Shown: in pieces, positions 1 to 10,316 of the stretch
Layout of the letters: each line of letters opens with the position of its first letter
Numbering within the stretch: the first letter of the stretch is position 1
DNA from: Unio delphinus
Taxonomy: Eukaryota; Mollusca; Bivalvia; Unionida; Unionidae
Assembly (NCBI GenBank): GCA_029339505.1
Contig: JAQISU010000118.1
Coordinates: 7,345,001 to 7,409,000, forward strand
Length of the DNA stretch: 64,000 nucleotides
Reading direction: 5' to 3'
Position numbers and translations under genes: made by a program
The notes under the pieces: model-generated
What the model was told of the DNA's origin: nothing
Databases searched by the model: none
Seen by the model: only the letters and a program-made list of their open reading frames with translations

Positions 1-571
1 AGTTCACAAACCTCTATATTTTTAGGTAATTTTGGATTCTTTGCTATGTAAAAATAACAGAATTTCAAGAGAAATTCTTCAACATATCAGAAACATTCAT
101 CCTTAAAGCATAAATATACTACATGACTTTTGACTTAGCGGCTGAGAAACATACCTTGTGTTAACTCCTGACTGTCCTTCAAGTTTCTGTCTTTATGCCT
201 ATGATGATAATAAAAATTGGTAAAAAGAGACATTGATTTCTTGTCAGGATAAATAATGATAAAGTCATATACTTTGTTTCATATATCAATAGATAGTAAT
301 ATCTGAATGTTGATAAATCAAACCAGGAGTCCATAATATACTCATTTCATCAACTGCTGTGTTTCATGGGTTCTTAAATTCGTAATTTTGCCTGTCAAAG
401 GTTGCATATTAGTAGGTATTTAATTTAATGGTTTAACCTCAACATATACCCAAAATAAAGAATACAAAAGAATAAAACTATGCCAACACAACCTTCGGTC
501 ACATTAATGTTTAAAACAATACTACCACCTGTATGAGTACAAATCAAAGACCTGGCAAGTTCAATACTTAC
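1..571. other. Probable intron or downstream region, nothing recognised
   Basis: AT-rich sequence without a long reading frame, repeat or RNA gene that I can identify. If the minus-strand exon at 572-723 is real, this is the start of the following intron. Confidence 0.4.
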
Positions 572-723
572 ACCATGTTTTTGACCAAGTGAAAAACATC
601 AGTCGATGCCAAAGCAGCCAACAACACTAAAACAATACTTCCATCTCGACCAGCACAAATAAAATACCCATCAAGATTAATCATTTGTGCATGTTTTCGT
701 TGAGGGTTCAACATCAAAGGAAG
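572..723 (-). CDS. Putative internal coding exon, unrecognised protein
   Basis: A minus-strand open stretch of about 51 codons is bounded by a good acceptor (pyrimidine-rich, ending GCATCAG at 724) and a good donor (GTAAGT at 571-566). The encoded segment includes MINLDGYFICAGRDG followed by a hydrophobic VLVLLAALAS stretch. I do not recognise the family. With this acceptor its frame does not join directly to the 1652-1950 exon, which leaves two extra bases, so either another exon lies between them, another acceptor is used, or it belongs to a different gene. Evidence is limited to the splice-site pair and open frame. Confidence 0.4.
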
Positions 724-1651
724 CTGATGCGCACAACAAAACCAGACCAATCAGTTATTAAAGTACGTATGAATTATCTCTTACTTAAACCACTGTCCAT
801 CAAGTTGCACCATCAGTACTGCATGACTATCATGGCGCTAACACAGTGGCTTAAGAGGGGTAAAATTCAACTTAGATCCCCCTCGGTTCCCAGACTTCTA
901 AGCCCACCAGAAGCTGTGAAAACCCGACACAGGCACTTGATCACCAGGCAGTTAATGACACAGTATTATTTTTATTTTGTTTTATTGTTTCTTTCATTTT
1001 TAGTAATACTATTGTTTGTATGCTTTATCTTATTTTCTCTCAATCCTTACTTGCCTCACATATTGATTTAAGGCAGTGAGTATAAAATTACAGCTGTTAG
1101 ATACAGTACCTTATCAAACGTGTGCATTGAAACAGTTTAAAATGATTTATAATTCTAACTTCAAAAGGTTAAAGAAATAAAAAAAACACATGTAAAAGCT
1201 AATATTTAATTACTAAATTACAGTCCTGACCTTGATTTATCAAATACAAGTAGCTGTGTTATTCTCTATGAATGAAACACTTAAAAAAAGGGTGTGGTGT
1301 TTATCATCCTAAGTGGCTTATGTTTCATTGGATATTTAAATTCCTTGTTTGGGGCAACAACAAAAACCATGAAAATTGGTCTCCCATGAATACTGATGAT
1401 TCTACAGTATTAGCCTATTGAAAATAACCTTTCAAAAATAACATCATTTTGATTGTTGAAAAATATCTTAAAGAGTTTTCTGATTTCCTGGCTAGGCCAG
1501 TATTTTTTGTTCCAGCAGATTTAGTTAACATGTACCTTGGTAATGGCACTGGGTATCTACATTAGTGACTGTGTTTTGTTGACCATATTAAATTAAACAT
1601 TATCATTCCATTTTGTTTTAAAATGTATTATATATATATATTGATACTTAC
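724..1651. other. Probable intron, nothing recognised
   Basis: A plus-strand reading frame over 685-1071 ends in a hydrophobic run made by T-rich DNA, and I judge it chance. A short (AT)n run lies near 1630. No other feature seen. Confidence 0.4.
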
Positions 1652-1950
1652 AGTTTTTTCACTTTATCCACTGATGGCAACATCTGAACATCGCCCACTG
1701 ATTTACTTTTCACTGTTGGATCAATTAAATAGAAAACATTCTCCACGGAACCAGAAGCACTTTTAGACGTTCTATTTTCCTCAATAGAGACTGCTGCTGC
1801 AGTTAGTCTATATTGTGAATTAGAATCAGGGGAAGCCATTTTGCTTACATCAGTTTTTTTATTTTCCTTGGTTAATTTGTCTGGTGTTAACCTGTTTTCT
1901 ACAGGTTTGGAATCTAAGAAAGAAGTTTCCTTTGCAGGTGACTCTCTTTT
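1652..1950 (-). CDS. Internal exon of minus-strand gene, tentatively supervillin-like
   Basis: Exon of 299 bp with acceptor TTATTACAG (just above 1950) and donor GTAAGT (1651-1646). It starts in phase 0 and leaves two bases at its end. It encodes about 99 residues, Ser/Lys/Glu-rich, running from KRESPAKETSFLDSKP through VSKMASPDSNSQYRL to QMLPSVDKVKKL. The part from VSKM to the EENRTSKS motif can be aligned with the region of supervillin just before its first gelsolin-like repeat, where vertebrate members have a KM-S-SN...LA-SKEN pattern. That alignment is from memory and is weak. It joins in phase to the 3538-3621 exon. The remaining C-terminal part would lie at lower coordinates or outside the window. 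Being an exon is well supported; the family is not. Confidence 0.7.
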
Positions 1951-2006
1951 CTGTAATAAAAAGAATTAGAGCCTATTCCTCATTCATCCTGAGTAACTCA
2001 GCTAAG

Positions 2007-2226
2007 TACAGTATAAGTTAACACAAACTGCAAACAATAAAGATCCAGATTTGCCATAGCACCTGCTGATTAAAGTCTGTGATGTTAGTTTTACTGATTA
2101 CTCCTAACAAACTGCACAGCCACAGATCTGCCAGCGCATTATGCTATATCAGATAGTACATTATGCGATGACATATCAGTGTCTTTGTAGTTTGACTCAT
2201 CTTATAAGTGAGTATATATGGTACAT
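2007..2226. mobile_element. Foldback (MITE-like) element, copy 1
   Basis: One of at least six copies in this window (also near 5935, 20236, 41615, 48812, 52020). Members begin near ACTCACTT and end near AAGTGAGTATATATGG, a short terminal inverted repeat. Inside are inverted copies of a CAGATCTGGGTCTGTGCAG-like block, a TGCATTATG block and a central ATTACTCCTAACAAACTG. No coding capacity. It sits in the intron between the 1652-1950 and 3538-3621 exons. Likely a non-autonomous DNA transposon; no autonomous partner is visible. Confidence 0.6.
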
Positions 2227-2480
2227 CAATGCTAAAAGCTAAATGTAGACAACTCTGGAAAGGAAAAAGCTTTCAGTTTCATTATCTCTTGTTCATACTT
2301 TTTAAAGTCTTCTCTTAATTTAAGATTGTACTATATAAAAATGTAAATGCCAGTGTTTAATATATTGTGCCAACAAATTATGGCAATACAGATTCTCACA
2401 ATATGTTGTCCCAACAATGTACGACCTTTGCATTGGTTCAGTTATTGTCAGTTAAGTTTGTGTTGCTGGGTTTTTCAAAA

Positions 2481-2520
2481 GGAGTCCCAGGTGGTTGAGT
2501 GGTTGCCTTTACATTACACA
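2481..2520 (+). mobile_element. Fragment of SINE family 2, 5' part
   Basis: About 40 bp (GGAGTCCCAGGTGGTTGAGT onward) nearly identical to the beginning of the diverged plus-strand copy at 2806-3030. It flanks the oppositely oriented copy at 2531-2770. Either an older copy was interrupted and partly duplicated, or two copies lie side by side. Confidence 0.45.
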
Positions 2521-2530
2521 TGTTAATATG

Positions 2531-2770
2531 TTTGTTTTTGTAGGGTTTAATGCCATTTTTCAGCACACTATAGGCTATACATGACGGCCAGTTTTATTGG
2601 TGGAGGAAGAACCCGGGAAAAACCCCGGAAAGACCCATCGACTCACGAGAAGCTATTAGCAAGCTTTCTCACATAACTTCATTAGCCGAATCTTGGACTT
2701 GAACTCACACAGACAGAGGTGAGATGGCAGTGATCCATAACGGCGAGCGCTTTAGACCACTCGGGGCCCT
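2531..2770 (-). mobile_element. SINE family 2, near full length
   Basis: tRNA-derived SINE. Read on the minus strand it begins GGGCCCCGAGTGGTCTAAAG, carries a B-box-like GAGTTCAAGTCC, a TTCTTCCTCCACCA block and TGTATAGCCTATAGTGTGC, and ends TTAAACCCTACAAAAACAAA. The same layout occurs at 22689, 49261, 51136 and 62391. It lies in an intron of the minus-strand gene, same sense as the gene. Confidence 0.75.
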
Positions 2771-2805
2771 AAATATAAATAAGTTTCTGTTGATGGTTTA
2801 GTCAG

Positions 2806-3030
2806 AGGGAGTCCCTGGTGGTTGAGTTGTTGCCTTTACAGATCACACACCTCTGTCTGCACAACTTTGAGTCTTGACGTAACCAATGGTGGTATGTTAG
2901 AAGGTTTGCAATGCCAAAGCTTTTTCCCAGGGTCTTCCGGAGTTCATCTTCCACCAGATATACTGGCTGCCATTTATAGCAAATTATGTGCTGAAAGGAT
3001 TGCATTCAACCCCACAAAATCAAAACAAAC
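2806..3030 (+). mobile_element. SINE family 2, diverged copy
   Basis: Diverged plus-strand copy: it begins GGGAGTCCCTGGTGGTTGAG, has the CACACACCTCTGTCTG block, TTCATCTTCCACCAGATA, and ends in CAACCCCACAAAATCAAAAC. It is older than the neighbouring 2531-2770 copy, judging by its divergence. Confidence 0.6.
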
Positions 3031-3144
3031 ATAGTTTAGTTATAATTTAAATATATGTTAGTTATATGATAGTTTAGTTATAATTTAAATATATGTTAGT
3101 TATATGATAGTTTAGTTATAATTTAAATATATGTTAGTTGTATG
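3031..3144. repeat. 38-bp tandem repeat, 3 copies
   Basis: Three nearly identical 38-bp units beginning ATAGTTTAGTTATAATTT. The array starts exactly at the A-rich tail of the SINE ending at 3030, so it may have arisen at that tail. Confidence 0.85.
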
Positions 3145-3537
3145 TCAAATATAAATAAGAATCTTTAATCTATCAGCAATAACACTTACAATTCTTATTC
3201 ACAATCTAATGTGATGAAATGCTTCACTTAAGCAAGGTTATTATAAGCAGCCTTATTACAGGGTCACTGTGATATTGCCACAAAACATGCCCACAGAAAG
3301 ACAAAAAAAGATTATTACAATTTTATTGAAGTTGTTACAAGACCGGAATGGTTTATGTGGGATTTGAAATATATTTACTAAATGTTTCTAATATTCGTAT
3401 TAAACACATCACACAGACATAATGCATGTACATACATGTATATCTATGTGTTTTGCTTAAGGTATCATGGTTGTTTGGATAAACTGATAAAATATCTGAT
3501 GTTATTTTGATTTGTAATAATATCTCTAAAATACAAC
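3145..3537. other. Intron, nothing recognised
   Basis: AT-rich sequence immediately 3' (gene sense) of the 3538-3621 exon. Apart from the donor at its upper end I see no feature. Confidence 0.4.
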
Positions 3538-3621
3538 CTGTGGGCGTAGTTCATCCTTCAACCTCTGTCGTGAGGCTCTAGTAGCAGGGTTTCTATTTCT
3601 TGGGGGAGCAGCTCGTCGGAA
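3538..3621 (-). CDS. Internal exon of minus-strand gene, basic Arg/Pro-rich segment
   Basis: An 84-bp exon (28 codons, phase 0 at both ends) between acceptor TTATTTTCAG and donor GTTGTA. It encodes a basic segment, FRRAAPPRNRNPATRASRQR followed by LKDELRPQ. The RNP-x(4-5)-R-x-x-L-x-x-E layout resembles the conserved (K/R)NPLK-LA-R-D motif upstream of the gelsolin repeats in supervillin; this is a memory-based comparison with a one-residue gap. It joins the 4439-4544 exon upstream and the 1652-1950 exon downstream without breaking frame. The donor is not a consensus one (GTTGTA), the weakest part of this call. Confidence 0.7.
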
Positions 3622-3692
3622 CTGAAAATAAGAATAACAAATTTAGAAATATGCATGTATATTCCTTGTAATTATCATTAAAAGTTTCTAAA

Positions 3693-3915
3693 TTACTCAA
3701 TAATAGGTACCCTAGATTCTTTATCAATACTTCAATTGAGTACACAAATATTTATTGATAGGAACTCTAGACTCTTCAGCAATACTTCAATTTTGGATCT
3801 ATTTTGTTATTGATTGGATTCCTAGATTCTTTTGCAATACTTCAATTTAGTAAACAGAATTATTTATTGATAGGAACCCTAAATTGTTCTGTAGTACTTC
3901 AGTTCTGGATACTCT
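3693..3915. repeat. Degenerate tandem repeat, about 60-65 bp unit
   Basis: Three to four diverged units, each with a CCTAGATTCTT-like and an AATACTTCAATT-like block followed by TTTATTGATAGGAA. Intronic. An old, decaying minisatellite. Confidence 0.65.
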
Positions 3916-4438
3916 TTAAATAGTTTTCCGAAGATACTTTGCATTTACAGAGATATAACTGACCTGAACAGACATTTTGAAAGATGATTTTTGCCCTAAA
4001 AAAGTCGGTGGGGGGTGGGTTGGCCATATCTAGGTTGCCTAGAAGCTGTTGGGGTTTAGAGTGTTCTTGCAATTTGCAGACTTGCTTTTAGAGACCATTA
4101 AGGTACTAAATTTGACTGGAAAATATTTTCTTTACTTTAGAATTTGAGTCCTATTAGCTTAATAATTATTTAGTAAGCCTACACTTATAAAGCTGTTCAT
4201 TAAAATTAAACATCTAGTAGCAATGTAGTCAAAATAAAAAACTAAGTGACACATATACATTTTGGTCTTATCTTTAAATATAGCACTGCTTCAGTTTAAC
4301 ATAATTTCTTTTTCTTTTGCCTCACAATCTCTTTTTAGTAAACAAGATTTTCAATTATATTTTTTGCTCATATTTCCCCCGATGTTTTTCAAATCTTAAT
4401 TCAAACCATGTTCAAATAAAAGAAAACTTGTAACTCAC
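3916..4438. other. Intron, nothing recognised
   Basis: Contains a short G-rich stretch near 4010 and AT-rich spacer. No exon, repeat or RNA gene recognised. Confidence 0.4.
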
Positions 4439-4544
4439 AGATTTTAATACTTCTGTTTCTCGTTCTATTGCCGCAAACTCATCTTCATCATCATCATCTT
4501 CTGAGGCTATGACAACATCAGGATTGTCAATCTTTGATATATCC
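4439..4544 (-). CDS. Internal exon of minus-strand gene, acidic segment
   Basis: A 106-bp exon with acceptor GTTTGTTTCAG and donor GTGAGT. Its first base completes a split codon and it ends in phase 0. It encodes DISKIDNPDVVIASEDDDDE and then DEFAAIERETEVLKS, a strongly acidic patch. Only one frame is open, and that frame is the one demanded by both neighbours (5379-5530 leaves two bases; 3538-3621 starts in phase 0). An acidic patch ahead of a basic NP motif is in keeping with a cytoskeletal linker such as supervillin, but would fit many proteins. Confidence 0.75.
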
Positions 4545-4814
4545 CTGAAACAAACAGATGATAAAGATGAGGTCTTAGTTTGCATTATTGCCTCTTACAA
4601 TAAGTGGATGACAGTTTTTTGATAGTTGACCATTTTGTAGCAATAAAACAAATGTGATAAATGAACATCATTCAAAGGGTTGACAGTATCTTTTGCTGTC
4701 CAAAGCAGAAAGGTCCATTATTGGTTGAAAATGTAAAATTGTAATGTTATGATCATTGTAACATACCTCAAAACTTTTATCTTTATTTCTGATATTTAGG
4801 ACAAATTTCCTTCT

Positions 4815-5283
4815 ATTCTTTTAACACATTAACCGCTGAAGGTTTATGTTGTTTTTGCATGAATAGCGAGTAGGAATCACATTGTGGGGGTTATTTCTGA
4901 ATACACTCTAATACATTTACTTTCAAGTGATTTTCCATAAACCTTTTGCCTATTTGTGTTAGAAACTTTGTTTTCCATTGCTTATTTTGCTCAGGGATTA
5001 GCAGAAAGGGACAAGTTGGAGTTTTGTTGTTGTTTTTTGCTTTACAGATCATTTTCATATCAAGACCACTCTTTATTCCAAATGCTCACCTTATCCAACT
5101 TTTTGCACAGGTTCACCTGTCTGTTTGCAATTGTGACTGGTCTGCCTTAGATCTGAGGCCAAAAAGTCTAAAATCTAAACACAAAATTGAATTCCGACCA
5201 CAGGTGAATTTGGGGTTGCAAAAAATTATGTTTTCCCTCTGTATTTTGTAGTGCAAATAAAATATCCAGATTAGTTGGTATTG
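4815..5283 (+). repeat. Dispersed repeat R4, copy 1
   Basis: About 470 bp that recurs in inverted orientation at 38262-38757. Shared blocks include TAACACATTAAC, ATTTCTGAATACA, TTTTGCACAGGTTCACCTGT, CCTTAGATCTGAG and CTGTATTTTGTAGTGCAA. The small reading frames in it on both strands are not conserved between the copies. It is probably a mobile element of unknown class; neither end nor a target duplication could be fixed. Confidence 0.7.
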
Positions 5284-5378
5284 TTTAAAATACTTGTAAT
5301 ACCACAAAGAAAATGAATACTGAGTTTTCATGAACATGTCAATACATCATCTTAACATTGTCAAAAAAATGTCCCTAC

Positions 5379-5530
5379 TCATCTTCCTCGCTGTTGTATA
5401 TTGCTCCAGAAGGAGCGGGACTGACTTCTGTAATGGCAGGAATATGGTTGTGGTTTGTGCCAGGAATCTCTTCCCCTTCTTGTTCTGTTGTATCCCCTCT
5501 CACCTCAGCAGCTATCTTGGGGGACTTGCC
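5379..5530 (-). CDS. Internal exon of minus-strand gene
   Basis: A 152-bp exon between acceptor TTCTTGCTAG and donor GTAGGG. It starts in phase 0 and leaves two bases (GA), which with the first G of the 4439-4544 exon give a Glu codon. It encodes GKSPKIAAEVRGDTTEQEGE and ends AIYNSEED. Without splicing at this donor the frame meets TAG at once, so this could alternatively be a terminal exon; phase agreement with the next exon favours splicing. No domain recognised. Confidence 0.65.
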
Positions 5531-5813
5531 CTAGCAAGAAATACCACTTTTTTAGAAAATGTCCAACATAATATAACATTTTCAGAATCATTTTCAACAT
5601 TAGTTGGAAGAACATTCTTGGATATAATGGCTGTGGTCAAGTCCATAGGTCATTCTGTCAATCTTTGTTATGGTAAAATTCATTAGAAGCAATAATTGTC
5701 AGACAAATTTGGTATTTACAGGGAGAGAACGTAATCCAAAAACAGATCTGCATTTCTACATTCCAAGCAGTTGACCACTCTTCTTTGCCTGTCATGTACA
5801 AGTAGAGTGGAAA

Positions 5814-5911
5814 TACACAAAGTTTTCATTGTCAAAAGCATTCTGTTGTATTAGATGTTTAGTACACAAAGTTTTCATTGTCAAAAGCATTCTGTTGTAT
5901 TAGATGTTTAG
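5814..5911. repeat. 49-bp direct duplication
   Basis: Two almost exact copies of a 49-bp segment containing ACACAAAGTTTTCATTGTC. Recent duplication. Confidence 0.85.
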
Positions 5912-5934
5912 ACTCACTGCCAAAATACCATAGT

Positions 5935-6263
5935 ACACTCTCTATACATGTGTATAAGAAGAGCAGTCCAACTGAAAACTGCATAGACTCAGATCTGCTG
6001 ATACATAATGCTTCAGTAGATCTGGATCTGTGTTTGTTATGAGTATTCAGCAGAACAAGCAGCATGGACCCAATCTGCAGGCACATTATGTTGTGGCAGA
6101 TCAGGATTTTTGTTTGACTCGCCTTACAAGTGAGTATGAATGTTATTCATGTATGCATCAAGTCCAAGTGCAATCTGCATAGACTCAGATCTGCTGTTGC
6201 ATAATGTGCAGGCAATCAAGGTTTACATTGTTTGCAGTTGGATATATGAGTATATATGGCATG
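5935..6263. mobile_element. Foldback (MITE-like) element, copy 2 plus partial copy
   Basis: A near-complete copy (about 5935-6143) with CTCAGATCTGCTG, GCACATTATGTTGTGGCAGA and CTTACAAGTGAGTATGAATG blocks, followed by a partial copy (about 6170-6263) ending ATATGAGTATATATGGCATG. Confidence 0.55.
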
Positions 6264-6548
6264 TGTATAGGATAGTCTACAGCCATTATATCATTATGTA
6301 TTAAACAACCACTCTCACATAATGCCAAGAAAGATTATTCAGCTATATAATTCTAACACCCTACTGACATTACTGCCACCTGCATAAATAAAATGTAGAC
6401 AAAAGGATATTCTGTACACTAATTAGCTTGGCTGTAGTATCATTTGATTGTGTTAATTACTCAGATCCTCCTTTTGTTGTCTAATAAGTCTTTCAAACAG
6501 TAATTATATATAACATTTTCCAAAAAAAATCAGCTTCTGCAATAATTG

Positions 6549-7124
6549 TGAAATGAGGTTATGATATGTGTAATTATTGAAGTCCTACCCAGTATAGTGA
6601 AATGAGGTTATGATATGTGTAATTATTGAAGTCCTACCCAGTATAGTGAAATGAGGTTATGATATGTGTAAATATTGAAGTCCTACCCAGTATAGTGAAA
6701 TGAGGTTATGATATGTGTAAATATTGAAGTCCTACCCAGTATAGTGAAATGAGGTTATGATATGTGTAATTATTGAAGTCCTACCCAGTATAGTGAAATG
6801 AGGTTATGATATGTGTAATTATTGAAGTCCTACCCAGTATAGTGAAATGAGCTTATGATATGTGTAAATATTGAAGTCCTACCCAGTATAGTGAAATGAG
6901 GTTATGATATGTGTAAATATTGAAGTCCTACCCAGTATAGTGAAATGAGGTTATGATATGTGTAAATATTGAAGTCCTACCCAGTATAGTGAAATGAGGT
7001 TATGATATGTGTAAATATTGAAGTCCTACCCAGTATAGTGAAATGAGGTTATGATATGTGTAAATATTGAAGTCCTACCCAGTATAGTGAAATGAGGTTA
7101 TGATATGTGTAATTATTGAAGTCC
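6549..7124. repeat. 49-bp minisatellite, about 12 copies
   Basis: Nearly identical 49-bp units starting TGAAATGAGGTTATGATATG. Units differ at one main site (GTAATTATT versus GTAAATATT), in the order T T A A T T A A A A A T, so the first eight units look like two rounds of a four-unit block. Confidence 0.95.
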
Positions 7125-7878
7125 TAGCAAATCCCCAACATAGTTTTCAGATTCCATGATAAGATGATTCATGTCAAAGAAATTTTTGCACATTTAACTC
7201 AGTATTACAGATGATTCACAACTTCTTTGAGAGTTTATATTTCAAAGTTATAAATAAGAAAATTGTTTACTTAAGATTTAGAATCAGACACACATTGAAA
7301 TTTGCTCAATTCATAGAGTAACATTCACTTTTGAGATTGGTTAAATTGGCCATGCATAAATAATCTCATTGAGATTGAAGCAGGATTTTAGTTGTACATG
7401 GGTTTTTTCTTCAGTTTTCAATAATTTGAATTTAATTGATATTGAGTTTTTGTTTTCAGTGTTAATTTTTTGTTTGAAGTGTTAATTTTTTGTTTTGTTT
7501 GAAGTGTTAATTTTTTGTTTGAAGTTATTTAGCTTTCATTTCCTGTGCATTACAGTTAAAAATGCTGCTAACTCCAACAGAAACACCAAAAGAAATTTGT
7601 TCTAATTTTTAGATGGTCAGGCAAAAGGCATAGCTTACATATATACTGGTATACATTTTCTCCTGTAAGGCTATAATTGTTTCATTGTGGCCGAGGGAGG
7701 TCTTCACCTTTTGTAAATGGCTCAAAAGATCAGATGTCATAAATTTATCAGGTCTGGCTAATTTTGTCAGGGTCTTTTTATTTTTGAAGTACAATTCCCC
7801 CCGAAATTATATCTTATTAATATAGTTTGAATAAAAATATCCATTTTTACCTTCATCCCAAGAATGGCAATGCAGGAA

Positions 7879-7913
<35 letters not shown>

Positions 7914-8016
7914 GTAATCTCAGTGCAGTAGTGCCATGCTGCTTAAAACAGTTAATCTCATAGTCATATTTGGTATGTTCATGATCTTTCCTTTTATTTG
8001 TATATAGGATATGTGC
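7125..8016. repeat. AT-rich intron with short repeats
   Basis: Contains several copies of a GTGTTAATTTTTTGTTTGAA motif at about 7455-7525 and a (CA)n microsatellite at 7876-7912. Otherwise nothing recognised. Confidence 0.7.
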
Positions 8017-8136
8017 ATCTATCAGGCATGGATGCTTTCCTCTGGGTTTAAAACTATTTGTCAAGAATAGTTAGATATCTATCAGGCATGGATGCTTTCC
8101 TCTGGGTTTAAAACTATTTCTCAAGAATAGTTAGAT
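8017..8136. repeat. 60-bp direct duplication
   Basis: Two copies of a 60-bp segment beginning ATCTATCAGGCATGGATGCT, differing at about one base. Confidence 0.9.
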
Positions 8137-8154
8137 ATTGCAACCAGTAAGACT

Positions 8155-8320
8155 AGTAAAGGAAGAACCAGGGATCCCCCCTCCCCCATAAGAGCCAATG
8201 CATGGAAAGCTAATAACGAGCTTTCTCACATATTATATTAGACCAGCACAAAATTCTAATCCAAGTGAACAGAGGAGAGTTGGCATTGCTCAGTAAAAAT
8301 GAGCATTTAAGACCGTCCCC
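8155..8320 (-). mobile_element. Diverged fragment of SINE family 2
   Basis: Recognisable only by short blocks in the right order: GGAAGAACC, AGCTAATAACGAGCTTTCTC, GAACAGAGGAGAG and AGCATTTAAGACC. It ends at a poly-C run (8317-8331). Old copy. Confidence 0.45.
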
Positions 8321-8331
8321 CCCCCCCCCCC

Positions 8332-9080
8332 AAGAAAACTATATTTGTCAGAGCTGGTGTACTAGAGATGCATGATATATAATGCAGTAATTTTAGTGCA
8401 TGTCTGTTAAGAAATAGAATTACCCAAGTTGGGGGGTGATAAGGTACAAGTGGAATAGTTTCATAACGGAACTGATATTTACACTTGAAAATACCATGCC
8501 TGTTATTTTTGTAATCTGAAAGAAGAGGATTGGCAGGGAAAAGGTTGAAATACATCATCTAAAATACATCATCTATAATACATGTACAACTTTTGGAAAA
8601 TGGTTGCCATTCCCACTTTGAAAATGGAAATAAAACTTTTCTTGAAGGAGGTGTATAGAAACTTGGAGTAAATGCTCTCCCATCCTCCATGACAGAATGC
8701 AACTTCAAATCCACTACATAGTTTCCAGCAGGTAAACAATTAGAAAAAGCAGGTGCTAATCAGGATTGAAGTAAGATAAAGTTTAGAAGAAAAAAGAGAT
8801 CTAGACATACAGTAAAATTCGGATCATCCAAACCCAGAGGGGAGAAGAATATTTTGTCTGGATATCTTATAATTTTATGACTAATAAAATTGCGTGTTCA
8901 GTTGGTGATCTCTGTAAGTTTGTATGATAGACAAGTCTAGATAAGCATCATTTTGATGATTGATGTTTGACTGCTTGTAGTAAATATGTTACCTATATAT
9001 CATATTTAGACCAAACAGGAAAAATATGCATCATTAGAAAGGAATGAGGCCATAAATGGTCATACTGGTCTCAATGATTC
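8332..9080. other. Intron, nothing recognised
   Basis: AT-rich sequence; short frames only. No splice-bounded exon or repeat recognised. Confidence 0.4.
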
Positions 9081-9340
9081 ACCATATAAAAATACCATAT
9101 CAAAATACCATATAAAAATACCATTACATACAAAATACCATTACCATATAAAACACCATATAAAAATACCATATTACATACAAAATACCATTACCATATA
9201 AAAACACCATATAAAAATACCATATAAAAATACCATATTACATACAAAATACCATTACCAAACAAAAATACCATATCAAAATACCATATAAAAATACCAT
9301 TACATACAAAATACCATTACCATATAAAAATACCATATTC
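9081..9340. repeat. Low-complexity array of ATACCATATAAAA motifs
   Basis: An irregular array of 10-20 bp modules built from ACCATATAAAAAT, ACCATATCAAAAT and ACCATTACATACAAA. Larger blocks are themselves duplicated (for example near 9100 and 9285). Confidence 0.9.
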
Positions 9341-9709
9341 ACAGAAAAAATGAAAGGGTATTTCCCATTTAAAGTAATTATTCATAAGGACTGGGTCAAT
9401 TAAATAGTAATTTTATACAAAAATGGCAATTTTTAGCTTGGAAAGTGTACTACTAAAATATGTCTGCAACTTAATCTACTATTATAATGGTGGTTTGGGC
9501 CCCACATAATCATTCAGAAGTCTGGGGGCTGACTTAAAACATTATAAAATTTCACAAGATGAAGACTAAAATTGTAGATATTTAGGTATATGTAATTTTC
9601 ATGCCTATTTCAACTTAACTTTGTTAAATTCACCATTGTTAAACTCACCATTCCAATTTAGGTTTGTCTAATTTTATAGCCTATTTCAACTTAACTTTGT
9701 TAAACTCAC

Positions 9710-9902
9710 CATTCCAATGAGAATGCCAGTGGTTTCAAAGTGCTTGAATGCTTCAGATAGTGGACGTTGCTTTGGTTGTCGTGGAGACTCTGTTGTTTGA
9801 CTCACATGTATATTCTTCTTTTGAGTTTCAAATGCTTTGATCTTGTCCTTGACAGACAAAACTGGATCATCTTCATCCCCATTCTGTTTTATTTTTGGTT
9901 TA
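9710..9902 (-). CDS. Internal exon of minus-strand gene
   Basis: A 193-bp exon with acceptor TTTCTTTCAG and donor GTGAGT. The first base completes a split codon and the exon ends in phase 0. It encodes KPKIKQNGDEDDPVLSVKDK, IKAFETQKK and, near its end, PLSEAFKHFETTGILIGM. The SVKDKIKAFE stretch looks like the short helical SxKE(R/K)(I/L)A(L/F) modules found in several actin-associated proteins, supervillin among them; this is suggestive only. It joins the 5379-5530 exon in phase. Upstream, its phase fits either the 20-nt microexon at 9986-10005 or the long exon at 27856-28607. Confidence 0.75.
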
Positions 9903-9985
9903 CTGAAAGAAAGAAACACTTGTAATACATGTATGATTAAATTTACTAATTTCCCATTAGACCACACTTGCACAAGAAGACTTAC

Positions 9986-10005
9986 TTTGACTTGAGAAAA
10001 TGTCT
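9986..10005 (-). CDS. Possible 20-nt microexon
   Basis: On the minus strand a T-rich tract ending CTCCATAG is followed by 20 bases and then a perfect GTAAGT donor. Read in phase 0 it gives RHFLKS plus two bases that complete the first codon of the 9710-9902 exon. Because 20 is not a multiple of three, including or skipping it would change the phase required of the exon before it. It may be an alternative exon or a chance pair of sites. Confidence 0.35.
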
Positions 10006-10303
10006 CTATGGAGAAAAAAAATTGACATAAAGAGATTTCATTATTTCAGAAAGAGTGGTCTTCCTTAAATATAATACAGTTTATTGTACACAAATATTCT
10101 ACCACCTTATATATATATATAATAGTGCTCGGTTGGGAAATTAGACAAATGGTTATTTCAATATGATGCGTTCTAGTTTTACAGATATGTGAATGTCGTG
10201 ATATGAACAGTTTTATGTTTAAATGTTCACTACACAGTTATTAAATGTTAAAAGGGTGTATGTATTGTGTGTTCAAAATTGAAAGTTGGAGTTTAGTTAA
10301 AAC
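10006..10303. other. Spacer or intron, nothing recognised
   Basis: AT-rich, with a short (TA)n near 10110. No feature recognised. Confidence 0.4.
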
Positions 10304-10316
10304 TGTGAATTGTGGA

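Noticed and set aside
685..1071. 128-codon plus-strand frame with hydrophobic end
   Set aside because: The end is T-rich DNA, the start overlaps a better minus-strand exon candidate, and there is no homology I know.
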